A DNA stretch of 64,000 bases from Clostridium sp. LS (lineage in GTDB: Bacteria; Bacillota; Clostridia; Clostridiales; Clostridiaceae): assembly GCF_002760435.1 (NCBI RefSeq), contig NZ_AUUU01000104.1:1-64000 (forward strand), read 5' to 3'. The notes beneath the pieces were generated by a model, which had not been told where the DNA came from, did no database searches, and saw only the letters and a program-made list of their open reading frames with translations. This document shows positions 1-8,708 of the stretch, piece by piece; the first letter of the stretch is position 1; each line of letters starts with the position of its first letter. The position numbers and the translations under genes are program-made.

Positions 1-200
1 TGAATCGCTTACTCAGCGAACGAATGTGAGTCGAGTTTCCTCTATTGGTTGTTCCAATTCAGCTTGTCACGCTGAAAGCGGGAGCATGCTGAATTGGGTG
101 CAACCTTCAGCTTAGAGCCTTCAGTGATATTTTCATAGTTCTTCGGAGCAAAAATATTTATGATTTCGGTAAGCTACCACATAAGTTTGGATATCTGTAT
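1..200. repeat. Structured palindromic element, copy 1 (truncated by window edge)
   Basis: This is a partial copy of the element seen complete at 57908-58139. A stem CCAATTCAGC (54-63) pairs with GCTGAATTGG (88-97). Between them lie the unpaired motifs TTGTCAC and GGGAGCAT, separated by a mini-hairpin GCT-GAA-AGC. Outside this, GGTTG pairs with CAACC and CTCTA with TAGAG. The downstream side carries TTTCATAG and GATTTCGGT, both present at matching places in copy 2. The left arm runs off the window. The strand and function are unknown; it may be a structured RNA or a MITE-like DNA hairpin. Confidence 0.7.
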
Positions 201-239
201 ATATTTTATATGTCAAAGAAAGTATTTATTATAAATACC

Positions 240-268
240 TTGACTTTTTACCACTCAATTTATATAAT
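240..268 (+). promoter_or_regulatory. Sigma-A promoter for ylbN-rpmF
   Basis: TTGACT (240-245) and TATAAT (263-268) are separated by 17 bp, a near-consensus vegetative promoter. It predicts a leader of roughly 90 nt before the ATG at 368. Confidence 0.7.
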
Positions 269-367
269 TAGTTGTGTTTGTTTTATAAATATATGTGCTA
301 AGGAGTGAAAAAGGGAAAGTATTGTATAATTTACGATTGGTTAATTATATTGCTACCCTATGGTTTT

Positions 368-874
368 ATGAAAGTACAAATTTTAGATATTATTTCGGGC
401 AAAGATAGAAGCAAAAAAATTGATTATAAGTTTGAGATACCTGCATTTAACTTTGAGGGAGATGTAATTAAACCTATAGGCTCTTGTGAAGTTATTGGAG
501 AGATTTCATCTGATAATGATATATTAATATTAAATGCTGAAATTAAAGCTGACTTAGAAATGATATGTTCAAGATGCTTAGATACCTTTATCTATCCAAT
601 AGATATTGATATAGAAGAAAGGTTTACAACTAATAAGAATAGTGAAGATGATGAGGCTATTGTTGTAATGGATGATGAATTAGACATTACAGAGATTGTT
701 GAAAATAGTATAATTTCAACTTTACCTATTCAAAGAGTTTGTAAAGACGACTGTAAGGGGCTTTGTCAAGAATGTGGATGTAATTTAAATAATGATTCAT
801 GTTCATGTCAAAAGGAAGACGTAGATATACGTTTCGAAGCCTTAAGAGGTTTGTTTGATAATAAGGAGGTGTAA
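368..874 (+). CDS. ylbN: DUF177 (YceD/YlbN family) protein upstream of rpmF
   Basis: The product is about 168 residues and matches the DUF177 family, which is nearly always found directly upstream of rpmF and is linked to ribosome or rRNA biogenesis. The mid-protein CSRCLD and the C-terminal CxxxCxGLCxxCGxN-like cysteine cluster (CKDDCKGLCQECGCN) are family hallmarks and look metal-binding. I start at the ATG at 368 (MKVQILDI...), where family similarity begins. A GTG at 305 would add 21 hydrophobic residues, but it lies inside the AAGGAGTG Shine-Dalgarno-like site at 300-307. No good ribosome site lies just before 368, so the start is uncertain. The gene ends 3 bp before rpmF. Confidence 0.8.
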   Translation: MKVQILDIISGKDRSKKIDYKFEIPAFNFEGDVIKPIGSCEVIGEISSDNDILILNAEIKADLEMICSRCLDTFIYPIDIDIEERFTTNKNSEDDEAIVVMDDELDITEIVENSIISTLPIQRVCKDDCKGLCQECGCNLNNDSCSCQKEDVDIRFEALRGLFDNKEV

Positions 875-877
875 TGA

Positions 878-1060
878 ATGGGTTGTCCAGCAAGAAAATC
901 AGGAAAAGCAAAAGTAAAAGCAAGAAGAGCTCAAACTTTTAAAGCTAGTTTACCTGGCATAGTTGAATGTCCACAATGCCACGAAATGAAACTTGCTCAT
1001 AGAGTATGTAAAAGCTGTGGTTATTATAAAGGTAAGGAAGTTGTTGCTTCTGAAAAATAA
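878..1060 (+). CDS. rpmF: 50S ribosomal protein L32
   Basis: This is a 60-residue basic protein of the large ribosomal subunit. The N-terminus MGCPARKSGKAKVKARRAQ and a C-terminal four-cysteine zinc ribbon (CPQC ... CKSC, residues about 32-48) are typical of L32. The zinc-binding (C+) version is present. It follows ylbN with 3 bp spacing, and the strong AAGGAGGTG site overlaps the end of ylbN, so the two are probably co-transcribed. A terminator follows directly, closing a two-gene unit. Confidence 0.97.
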   Translation: MGCPARKSGKAKVKARRAQTFKASLPGIVECPQCHEMKLAHRVCKSCGYYKGKEVVASEK

Positions 1061-1061
1061 G

Positions 1062-1086
1062 AGAAAGTCTTTAGGACTTTCTTTTG
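1062..1086 (+). terminator. Terminator after rpmF
   Basis: AGAAAGTC (1062-1069) pairs with GACTTTCT (1075-1082) around a 5-nt loop, and a short T run follows. Confidence 0.8.
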
Positions 1087-1131
1087 TTATATTTAGGGAT
1101 ATATTATAATATTGTATATTAAAAATTAGTA

Positions 1132-1161
1132 TTGATAAGAGTAAGTTACGATGTGTATAAT
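1132..1161 (+). promoter_or_regulatory. Candidate promoter for plsX-acpP, with the 1087-1388 gap
   Basis: TTGATA (1132-1137) and TATAAT (1156-1161) are 18 bp apart. The rest of the 300-bp gap holds a weak hairpin, CACCAG (1251-1256) with CTGGTG (1267-1272), followed by TTTTTATTATAG, which could be a leader attenuator. I see no gene in the gap and no convincing FapR operator. Confidence 0.5.
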
Positions 1162-1388
1162 TATTGTATGATATAGAATAATTAGGATGAATAGTCTAAT
1201 GTGGGATTGCAAAATACTATATTTACATGTTGATAACTACCTAAAAATAACACCAGCCAAATTTAACTGGTGATGATTTTTATTATAGTAATCCTATAAG
1301 GTGTAAATGCAAACCAAAATTCAGAAGGCTGTAAAAATTCTAGTTAAATCAAATACTAAGGTTTATAAGCGTGAGAGGGGGATTGTTG

Positions 1389-2390
1389 GTGAGAATAGCT
1401 ATAGATGGTATGGGTGGAGATAATGCACCTGTAGCTGTAGTAGAAGGCGCGATTAACGCTCTAAAAGAGTATGATGATATTGAATTATATATTACTGGAC
1501 CAGAAGACGTTATAAATTTGGAATTAGCCAAGTATAATTATTCAAAAAGTAAAGTTACTGTTGTAGATGCAAAAGAGGTAATTTCACCAAATGAGCATCC
1601 AGTAATGGCATTAAGAAAAAAGAAGGATTCAAGTATAGTTAAGGCAATGAATTTAGTTAAAGAAGGTACTTGTGATGCAATAGTATCTGGTGGAAGTACA
1701 GGGGCTTTTTTAGCTGGATGTACTCTAATAGTAGGAAGAATAAAGGGAGTGGAAAGACCTGCTCTTGCGCCTATAATGCCAGGAAGATATGGAAGCTTTA
1801 TGATAGTAGATGTTGGTGCGAATGTTGATTGCAAGCCAGAGTTTTTAGTGCAATTTGCTAAAATGGGAAAGATATATTATCAAAAGGTTTTTAATGTGAA
1901 AGATCCAAGTATAGGGCTTATAAATATTGGGGAAGAAGAAGAAAAAGGAAATGAACTTACTAAGGCTGTATTCAAGCTATTAAAGCAAGAAAACTCTATA
2001 AATTTCATAGGAAATATAGAACCAAGGGATATACCTTCTGGTAAAACTAATATTCTAGTTAGTGATGGTTTTGTCGGGAATACTGCTTTAAAAATGTATG
2101 AAGGTTCAGCATCGAGCATATTAGGCATAGTAAAGGATGAGATCTTAAAATCATCAATTATATCTAAGTTAGGCATAGTTCTGTTAAAGCCGGTATTAAA
2201 AAATATAATGAAAAAGTTTGATTATAAGGAGTATGGAGGAGCACCATTTTTAGGTGTTGATGGTATATGCATTAAGGCACACGGCAGTTCTGATGCAAAA
2301 GCCTTTAAGAATTCAATTAAGCAAACTAAGATTTTTTATGAAAATGGTGTATTAAAAGATATGAGAAATGAATTTTCTTTGGAAAATTAA
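1389..2390 (+). CDS. plsX: Phosphate acyltransferase PlsX
   Basis: PlsX turns acyl-ACP and phosphate into acyl-phosphate, the acyl donor for the first step of phospholipid synthesis. The product is 333 residues, the usual size. The N-terminal DGMGGDNAP (6-14) and GGSTGA (101-106) motifs are diagnostic. I choose GTG 1389 because GAGAGGGGG (1373-1381) sits 7 bp upstream. The in-frame GTG at 1371 lies just ahead of and touching that ribosome site and would add six residues. acpP follows after about 80 bp, an arrangement shared across Firmicutes, although the fapR repressor gene is absent here. Confidence 0.95.
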   Translation: MRIAIDGMGGDNAPVAVVEGAINALKEYDDIELYITGPEDVINLELAKYNYSKSKVTVVDAKEVISPNEHPVMALRKKKDSSIVKAMNLVKEGTCDAIVSGGSTGAFLAGCTLIVGRIKGVERPALAPIMPGRYGSFMIVDVGANVDCKPEFLVQFAKMGKIYYQKVFNVKDPSIGLINIGEEEEKGNELTKAVFKLLKQENSINFIGNIEPRDIPSGKTNILVSDGFVGNTALKMYEGSASSILGIVKDEILKSSIISKLGIVLLKPVLKNIMKKFDYKEYGGAPFLGVDGICIKAHGSSDAKAFKNSIKQTKIFYENGVLKDMRNEFSLEN

Positions 2391-2471
2391 TTAAAATATT
2401 ATTGAAACTAATATTGACGATTTAAACAATATATAATATTATCTAAATGTAGAACTTGGGAGGTGAAACAA

Positions 2472-2702
2472 ATGTTTGAAAAGATCCAAGCAATTATTGC
2501 TGATAAATTAAGTATCGATGTAGGAAGCGTTGTTATGGAAGCATCATTTATTGAAGATTTAAATGCGGACTCATTAGATATAGTTGAGCTTATAATGGCT
2601 CTAGAAGATGAACTAGACATGGAAATACCAGACGAAGATGTTGAAAACTTTAAAACAGTTGGAGATGTTGTCAATTACGTAAAAGCTCATCACGAAGAAT
2701 AA
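2472..2702 (+). CDS. acpP: Acyl carrier protein
   Basis: This is a 76-residue acidic protein that carries growing acyl chains on a phosphopantetheine arm. The attachment serine is Ser34 in NADSLD, inside the standard ADSLDIVEL helix II. The start at ATG 2472 is preceded by GGGAGGTG; the GTG at 2463 lies within that ribosome site and is rejected. It lies downstream of plsX, which uses acyl-ACP as substrate, and ahead of a strong terminator. Confidence 0.97.
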   Translation: MFEKIQAIIADKLSIDVGSVVMEASFIEDLNADSLDIVELIMALEDELDMEIPDEDVENFKTVGDVVNYVKAHHEE

Positions 2703-2706
2703 AAAT

Positions 2707-2737
2707 ATCCCGCATTTTTGCGGGATTTTATATTTTT
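2707..2737 (+). terminator. Terminator after acpP
   Basis: ATCCCGC (2707-2713) pairs with GCGGGAT (2720-2726) around a 6-nt loop, followed by TTTATATTTTT. Confidence 0.9.
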
Positions 2738-2765
2738 GTAAAAGTGAAACATTTTTAGATATAAT
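2736..2765 (+). promoter_or_regulatory. Candidate promoter for rnc
   Basis: TTGTAA (2736-2741) and a perfect TATAAT (2760-2765) are 18 bp apart, directly after the acpP terminator. The region 2766-2986 then forms a roughly 215-nt leader in which I see no convincing gene; an in-frame extension of rnc to 2873 lacks a ribosome site. Confidence 0.55.
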
Positions 2766-2986
2766 AGTACATTTCAACTAAATTTAGCTGAAAGTATATT
2801 ATGAATGTATATGGTATACAAAAAGGTATTTGGTTTTAACTAAGCAGTCATTATATTTTAGGCAATAAAGAAATGACTGATAGTGAAGGCATAAGATTAA
2901 CTAGTTTATTCTTGAATTTGTTATGTTTAGACATTCTAAAAGAATGTATTAGCAAATTGAAGAATAAACTTCAAGGGGTGGAATAC

Positions 2987-3685
2987 ATGAATAGATACAC
3001 ACTGAAAGAAATAGAAGAAAACTTAGGAGTTTATTTTAACAATCCTACTTTGCTAAAGACAGCACTTACTCATAGTTCCTTTGGTAACCAATTCAAAGAT
3101 GCTGAATATAACGAAAGACTTGAGTTTTTAGGGGACTCAGTATTGCAGCTTTGCATAACTGAGCATCTTTTCAATAACTATAAGCATAAGAGTGAAGGTG
3201 AGTTAACTAAAATTAGGAGCTTAATAGTTTGTGAAAATTCTCTTTATGAAATAGCAAGAAAGATAAATCTAGGGTCTTATATTAGAATGAGTAAAGGAGA
3301 AGAGCTCACAGGCGGCAGGGAAAGAATTTCTATACAAGCGGATGCAGTTGAAGCAGTAATAGCTGCAGTTTATTTGGATAAGGGAATTGGCTTTGTGAGA
3401 GATTTTATATTACTGCATTTTGAGGAAGTAATAAAGAAGGCCATAAACAATGAAATAGTTTTAGATTTTAAGACAAAACTTCAGGAGCTTCTTCAAAAAG
3501 ATGGAGAGGTAGCAATTCAATATGAATTAATAAAGTATGAAGGACCGCCTCATAGAAGAAAGTTTTATACTAACGTAATTATAGATAAAAAGCTAATGGG
3601 TGAAGGGTCTGGTTATAGTAAGAAGGAAGCAGAGCAGAATGCTGCTAAGCAAGCTTTAGATATGTTGGAAGGTATACATGAGTAA
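2987..3685 (+). CDS. rnc: Ribonuclease III
   Basis: RNase III cleaves double-stranded RNA, including rRNA precursors. The product is 232 residues. The catalytic signature NERLEFLGDSVL is at residues 42-53, and a C-terminal double-stranded-RNA-binding domain occupies about 160-230, with the KKEAEQNAAKQAL helix near the end. The ATG at 2987 has AAGGGGTGG 6 bp upstream, so I reject the longer in-frame start at 2873. The order acpP-rnc-radical SAM-smc-ftsY is classic for clostridia. The stop overlaps the next gene by 8 bp, implying translational coupling. Confidence 0.96.
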   Translation: MNRYTLKEIEENLGVYFNNPTLLKTALTHSSFGNQFKDAEYNERLEFLGDSVLQLCITEHLFNNYKHKSEGELTKIRSLIVCENSLYEIARKINLGSYIRMSKGEELTGGRERISIQADAVEAVIAAVYLDKGIGFVRDFILLHFEEVIKKAINNEIVLDFKTKLQELLQKDGEVAIQYELIKYEGPPHRRKFYTNVIIDKKLMGEGSGYSKKEAEQNAAKQALDMLEGIHE

Positions 3686-4706
3686 GAATTATTATATAAT
3701 ACCTATATTTGTCCCACATGAAGGGTGTCCACATAATTGTGTGTTTTGTAACCAAGACCGAATAACAGGGGTTGATGAAGAGGTTACGGCAGCAAGCGTG
3801 AGGCATACAATAAATGAGTATTTAAGTACTATACAAAATAATAGTGCAACTATTGAGGTTTCATTTTTTGGTGGCACATTTACTGGTATAAGAGAAGAAA
3901 AACAAAAGGAACTTTTGAAGGCAGCTAAAGACTATAAAGAGAAAAAGCTTATAGATAAGATAAGGCTTTCCACAAGACCGGATTACATTAATGATTATAT
4001 ATTATCTTACCTAAAAGAGTATGGGGTCGATATAATAGAACTTGGCGTACAGTCCTTGGATGAAGAAGTATTAAAAAAAGCTGGCAGAGGGCATAGTGTT
4101 TATGACGTTATAAAAGCTTCTGAATTGATAAAAGAGTATGGGTTCGTATTAGGGCATCAAATAATGCCGGGGCTTCCAGGAGATACATTTGAAAAGGATA
4201 TTAATACAGCGAAAGAATCCATTGGAATGAATCCTGATATTTGTAGAATATATCCATCTTTAGTTATAAAAGATACGCCTATGGAAAAGATGTTTGAATC
4301 TAAAGAGTATACTCCATATTCACTAGAAGAGGCAGTGGAAATAAGCAAAATTCTATATAATTTATATAAAGAAAATGGAATTAATGTAATTAGAATAGGA
4401 CTTCAGCCAACAGAGACGATTAATGAAGGCGGAGATATAGTGGCAGGGCCGTTTCATCCGGCATTTAGAGAATTGGTTCAAGGAAGTTTACTAGTAGATC
4501 TTGTTTTAGAAAACATGAAGGAAGAAAGGAATGCATTCCTTTATATTAATTCTAAAGATTTAAGTAAGCTTTATGCTAATAAAAAAGTATATTTTAATAA
4601 ATTAAAAGAAAAGAATAAGATAATAGTAGTAAAACAGGATGATACAATTAAAAGAGGGCATATAAAACTCTGTTTAAGCAATAAAAAATTAGATATAATA
4701 TATTAG
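3678..4706 (+). CDS. Radical SAM protein, Elp3-like, of unknown substrate
   Basis: The 342-residue product has the iron-sulfur motif CPHNCVFC (Cys17, Cys21, Cys24), a FFGGTFTGI segment and a TRPDYI segment like those in Elp3/HemN-type radical SAM enzymes. It lacks an acetyltransferase domain. Homologues between rnc and smc are widespread in clostridia, usually annotated only as radical SAM; a tRNA-modification role is possible but unproven. The ATG at 3678 overlaps the rnc stop by 8 bp. A hairpin terminator overlaps its own stop codon. Confidence 0.85.
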   Translation: MSKNYYIIPIFVPHEGCPHNCVFCNQDRITGVDEEVTAASVRHTINEYLSTIQNNSATIEVSFFGGTFTGIREEKQKELLKAAKDYKEKKLIDKIRLSTRPDYINDYILSYLKEYGVDIIELGVQSLDEEVLKKAGRGHSVYDVIKASELIKEYGFVLGHQIMPGLPGDTFEKDINTAKESIGMNPDICRIYPSLVIKDTPMEKMFESKEYTPYSLEEAVEISKILYNLYKENGINVIRIGLQPTETINEGGDIVAGPFHPAFRELVQGSLLVDLVLENMKEERNAFLYINSKDLSKLYANKKVYFNKLKEKNKIIVVKQDDTIKRGHIKLCLSNKKLDIIY

Positions 4707-4727
4707 CGAGGGGAGACTCTCGCTTTT
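4705..4727 (+). terminator. Terminator overlapping the stop of the radical SAM gene
   Basis: AGCGAG (4705-4710) pairs with CTCGCT (4719-4724), followed by TTTT. Confidence 0.65.
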
Positions 4728-4817
4728 AATATGCGAAAGCTAAAATGTATAATCAGGCAATTTATATATTATAAATCAAATTTTTAATTTGTTTATCTAC
4801 ATATTCTATTGGTATTA

Positions 4818-4846
4818 TTGATATTTGATTATGTTTACTATAAACT
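4818..4846 (+). promoter_or_regulatory. Weak candidate promoter in the gap before smc
   Basis: TTGATA (4818-4823) and TAAACT (4841-4846) are 17 bp apart. The remainder of 4728-4880 is plain AT-rich sequence with nothing else recognisable. Confidence 0.35.
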
Positions 4847-4880
4847 AAAATATAAGGCAGTAATAAGGAGTGTTTGAAAA

Positions 4881-4979
4881 ATGAGAAAAAAGACTAGAGA
4901 CAAAATGAAAATTATAATGGCTATTTTCATAATAATAATTTTTATTATGGGATTCATGCCTGTCATACGTTTGTTGTAA
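4881..4979 (+). CDS. Small hydrophobic peptide upstream of smc (32 residues)
   Basis: An ATG at 4881 has AAGGAG 10 bp upstream and opens a 32-residue frame that stops at 4977-4979, just 11 bp before smc. The first ten residues are basic (MRKKTRDKMK) and the rest is one hydrophobic stretch rich in Ile, Phe and Met, so it looks like a single-pass membrane peptide with the basic end inside. It resembles small DUF4044-type proteins only in general shape; I do not recognise a family. The good ribosome site and tight spacing to smc argue that it is translated, probably with smc. Confidence 0.6.
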   Translation: MRKKTRDKMKIIMAIFIIIIFIMGFMPVIRLL

Positions 4980-4990
4980 GGAGTGGGCAC

Positions 4991-7900
4991 ATGTTTTTAA
5001 AATCTCTAGAAATAAGAGGGTTTAAATCCTTTGCTGATAAAACAGAATTAAAATTTAAAAAGGGTGTTACAGCTGTCGTAGGACCCAATGGAAGTGGAAA
5101 AAGTAACATTTCTGATGCTGTAAGATGGGTACTTGGAGAGCAAAGTATCAAAGTTTTAAGAGGCGGAAAAATGGAAGATGTTATATTTGCAGGAACTCAG
5201 TTTAGAAAACCTGTTGGGCTTGCACAAGTTTCATTAACTCTTGATAACAGCGATGAGAAATTAGCAACAGAATATAATGAAGTAACAGTATCCAGGAGAA
5301 TATTTAGATCAGGAGAATCAGAATATTTAATAAACAATTCGAAATGCAGGCTTAAAGATGTTACTAATCTTTTTATGGATACAGGAATAGGTAAAGAAGG
5401 TTATTCTTTAATTGGACAAGGTAAAATTGAAGCTATCTTAAGTGGTAGACCTGAAGATAGAAGGTCACTTCTAGAAGAAGCAGCAGGTATTGTTAAATTT
5501 AAGAATAGGAAAGAAGAAGCGGAAAAAAAGTTAAGTAATACTGATGATAATTTAGTTAGAATAAATGATATTTTATCAACTTATAAGGAAAGAATAGAGC
5601 CTTTAAGAATTGAAAGAGAAAAAGCATTAGAATTTAATGAATTATCAAAAGACTTAAAGAAAAAAGAAGTATCGATAATAGTCCATACTATTAACAAAAT
5701 GGAAGAAGAACTAAAGAGTTTCAATGAAGATTTGGATTTGAAAATCAAAGAAATTGAAGATAAGCGAAAAGAAATAGCTGAAGATAAAGTAAAGCTTAAA
5801 GAATTAGAAAATAAGATAGAAGAATTAGAGAAAAAGAATTTAGAAGAAAAAGAGCAATATTATAATTTTAAAGAGTTAATAAGTGAAGATGAAAAAAGTA
5901 TTGAACTTTACAATGAAAGAATTAAAAGTTTTGAAGAAAAGATTAATAGAAATAAATATGAATTAGATGATATAGCTGTAAAAATAGAACAATTAAACCA
6001 AAATAAAAGAACCTTAGAGGTTGAATTAGAAAACAGGATAAAAGATCAAAGTATTAAAAATGAAGATATAAAAAAGCTTCAAGAGGATAATTCAAAAAGT
6101 GCAGCAGAACTAAAAAAGATTGAAGAAGAGTTGAAATCTTTAAGAGAAGGAGAATTTGAACTTTTAAGAAGTAACTCTGATATAAAAAATGAAATAACTA
6201 TATTAAATAAAGATATTTCACTTAGAGAAGAAAAAAGGGAAACATTAGTTTCGTCAATCTCATCTCTAGAGAATAATATTGTAATTAATTTAGCAACATA
6301 TAAAGACTTGAGTAATGATATTGAAAATAAGAAAGATAAGATAAAATCCTTAAATTTTAAAATAATCGAAGATAAGAAAAAGATAGGAATATTATCTGCA
6401 AACTTAACCAAAAAGGAAAATGAGCTTAGAGAGCTAAATGGAACTTTAACAAAGCTGGATGCAAATAGAGCTATGTTAGAAAACTTAGAAAAGCATTATG
6501 AGGGCTACAATAGGTCTGTAAAGTCCTTAATGGAATCAATACAAAGGGAAAAAATTACAGCTGCAGATGACACTAAAGTTGTAGGTGAAATTTTTAGCGT
6601 TGATAAAAAGTTTGAGGTGGCCATAGAAATAGCATTAGGTGCTGCAATTTCTAATGTAATTACTAAAGATGAAGAGATAGCAAAAGTGCTTATTGGATAC
6701 TTGAAGAAAAACAATTTAGGAAGAGCAACGTTTTTGCCTTTAAACATAATAAGAGGTAAAAGGTTAGAATTAGATAAAAATATTACTGGAGCTAAAGGGT
6801 ATATTGGTATTGCAAGTGATGTGATTTCCTATGATGAAGAGTATAACAATATAATGAATTATATTCTAGGGCGAACAATAATTTGCAGCGATATGGATTC
6901 TGCACTTAATATAGCACGTATAGGAAAATATAGTTATAAAATTGTTACATTAGATGGGGAAGTAGTAAATCCAGGAGGTGCCTTAACTGGAGGTAGCATA
7001 AAAGGTAAGAATTCTAATGTTCTGGGTAGAAAAAGGGAAATCGAGGAGTTAGTACAAAATATAAGTGAAAAGAAAGAACATTATGATGAGTTAACTAAAA
7101 CAGTACAAGCTCTTAAAGAAGAAATTAAAAATTTAGATGAAGAAATTTTAAATCAAAGAGATGCGGTTCACGAAAAGAATATTGAGTTGACTAAGAAAGA
7201 AAGTGAACTAAAAGGATTACAAAGTGATACTGATACCTTGAAGCGAAATTTAGAAATAACTAAAGAAGAATTAAAAAGAACAATAAGTGAAAAAGAATTA
7301 ATTCAAGAAAAGCTTAATGTTAAAGAAGCCGAGATTAAATCCTTAGAAAATGAAAATACTTCTAATAAGAGTAGGAGTATGGAGTTGGAGAACTTAATAG
7401 GAATAAAAGTTCAAGAAGTAAACGATAGTGATACTAAGCTTACAGAAATGAAAATAAGTAAGGCAACTTTAGATGAAGCTATTGAAAATAAAAAGAGTGA
7501 ATTTTTAAGAATGGAAAAGGAAATTCAAGACTTAAAAGTTAAGAATGAACTATTGAATAAGGAAAATATCGAAAATAAGAGCAACATAGAGAGTTTAAAT
7601 TTAGATATAAAAGTTAAACATAAGAATATAGAAGATAATGCGATTATAATTAACAAACTGGAATTAAATTTTAAAGATGAAGAAATACTAAAAGAAAAAT
7701 TAAAACAAGAATTTAAAGAGCGAGATAATATTATAAGTGCAATCTTAGATGAAGTCAGTATAAAAGAAATGGAAATTAATAAAAAAGAAGTAATAAAAGC
7801 AAAAAAAGAAGCTGATAAGGAGCATACTTATAAGAAACTTAACGAAGAATTAGAATTAACATATGCAGAAGCATTGGATATATGCGAACCAGTAATTGAT

Positions 7901-8548
7901 GAAGAAGCGTTAAAACAGGAAATTGCTACTACAAAGAGTAAGATCACAAGACTTGGAGTAGTAAATTTAGCAGCTATTGAAGAATATGAGGAAATAAAAG
8001 AAAAATATGAATTTATGTCTACACAGGCCGAAGATTTGGAAAATGCTAAAAAAGAATTGATTGCAGTTATTGAAGAGATGACTACAGAAATGAAAGTAGT
8101 ATTCAAGGAAAATTTTAAAATATTAAATTATAATTTCAATGAAACCTTTAAAGATTTATTTAAAGGTGGAAGTGCAGAACTTATTTTAGGTGAAGGTGAT
8201 GAGCTGACAGCTAACGTAGATATAAATGTAGAGCCGCCAGGTAAGAAACTTCAAAATATTAATTTAATGTCAGGTGGAGAAAAAGTTTTATCTGCTATTG
8301 CGTTACTTTTTGCAATACTAAAAATGAAACCTACACCATTTTGTATATTAGATGAAATAGAGGCGGCGCTAGATGATGCTAATGTGTATAGGTATGCAGA
8401 ATTTTTAAAAATGTTTTCTCAAAACACTCAGTTTATAATTATTACTCACAGAAAAGGAACTATGGAAGTTAGTGATATTATATATGGAGTAACTATGGAG
8501 GAAAAAGGAGTTTCCAAGGTAGTATCTGTAGACTTGTCTGATAGCTAG
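4991..8548 (+). CDS. smc: Chromosome segregation ATPase SMC
   Basis: SMC dimers, with ScpA and ScpB, compact and separate the chromosome. The product is 1185 residues. The Walker A GPNGSGKSN is at 31-39, followed by two long Lys/Glu-rich coiled coils (about 170-500 and 680-1000). A glycine-rich hinge lies near 527-670 (GGALTGGS), the ABC signature LMSGGEK near 1090, and Walker B FCILDEIEAALDD near 1117. AAGGAGTGG lies 4 bp before the ATG. ftsY follows, as in other Firmicutes, but here the gap is filled with palindromic repeats. Confidence 0.97.
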   Translation: MFLKSLEIRGFKSFADKTELKFKKGVTAVVGPNGSGKSNISDAVRWVLGEQSIKVLRGGKMEDVIFAGTQFRKPVGLAQVSLTLDNSDEKLATEYNEVTVSRRIFRSGESEYLINNSKCRLKDVTNLFMDTGIGKEGYSLIGQGKIEAILSGRPEDRRSLLEEAAGIVKFKNRKEEAEKKLSNTDDNLVRINDILSTYKERIEPLRIEREKALEFNELSKDLKKKEVSIIVHTINKMEEELKSFNEDLDLKIKEIEDKRKEIAEDKVKLKELENKIEELEKKNLEEKEQYYNFKELISEDEKSIELYNERIKSFEEKINRNKYELDDIAVKIEQLNQNKRTLEVELENRIKDQSIKNEDIKKLQEDNSKSAAELKKIEEELKSLREGEFELLRSNSDIKNEITILNKDISLREEKRETLVSSISSLENNIVINLATYKDLSNDIENKKDKIKSLNFKIIEDKKKIGILSANLTKKENELRELNGTLTKLDANRAMLENLEKHYEGYNRSVKSLMESIQREKITAADDTKVVGEIFSVDKKFEVAIEIALGAAISNVITKDEEIAKVLIGYLKKNNLGRATFLPLNIIRGKRLELDKNITGAKGYIGIASDVISYDEEYNNIMNYILGRTIICSDMDSALNIARIGKYSYKIVTLDGEVVNPGGALTGGSIKGKNSNVLGRKREIEELVQNISEKKEHYDELTKTVQALKEEIKNLDEEILNQRDAVHEKNIELTKKESELKGLQSDTDTLKRNLEITKEELKRTISEKELIQEKLNVKEAEIKSLENENTSNKSRSMELENLIGIKVQEVNDSDTKLTEMKISKATLDEAIENKKSEFLRMEKEIQDLKVKNELLNKENIENKSNIESLNLDIKVKHKNIEDNAIIINKLELNFKDEEILKEKLKQEFKERDNIISAILDEVSIKEMEINKKEVIKAKKEADKEHTYKKLNEELELTYAEALDICEPVIDEEALKQEIATTKSKITRLGVVNLAAIEEYEEIKEKYEFMSTQAEDLENAKKELIAVIEEMTTEMKVVFKENFKILNYNFNETFKDLFKGGSAELILGEGDELTANVDINVEPPGKKLQNINLMSGGEKVLSAIALLFAILKMKPTPFCILDEIEAALDDANVYRYAEFLKMFSQNTQFIIITHRKGTMEVSDIIYGVTMEEKGVSKVVSVDLSDS

Positions 8549-8559
8549 CATCCGTAACA

Positions 8560-8680
8560 CTCCCACCTTAAGTGGGAGCTGACAGCTGCACGCTCCTAGA
8601 CGAGGTACCCCTTGAGGGTATTAGTTCAACTAAGATTCAGACGGGGATGAAACCCCGTCTGAATCAAGTTTCACTTGATC
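8560..8680. repeat. Cluster of short palindromic repeats between smc and ftsY
   Basis: Hairpins follow one another: CTCCCAC (8560-8566) with GTGGGAG (8572-8578); TACCC with GGGTA near 8606-8620; a 13-bp perfect stem GATTCAGACGGGG (8634-8646) with CCCCGTCTGAATC (8653-8665); and ATCAAGT with ACTTGAT around a TTC loop (8663-8679). None has a T run. The segment around 8600-8630 resembles, in inverted orientation, the one at about 9622-9665 downstream of ftsY. Confidence 0.6.
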
Positions 8681-8708
8681 AGAAAATTTTAATTAGGAGG
8701 AAATGAAT

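Noticed and set aside
322..408. 28-codon leader frame from TTG 322 before ylbN
   Set aside because: Spacing from the Shine-Dalgarno site is long (14 nt), the start is TTG, and nothing else supports it; kept only as an alternative explanation.
2873..2986. N-terminal extension of RNase III
   Set aside because: No ribosome site at 2873, whereas AAGGGGTGG precedes ATG 2987, where similarity begins.
6079..6411. 110-residue minus-strand frame in smc
   Set aside because: Shadow of the SMC coiled coil, with no ribosome site or family features.
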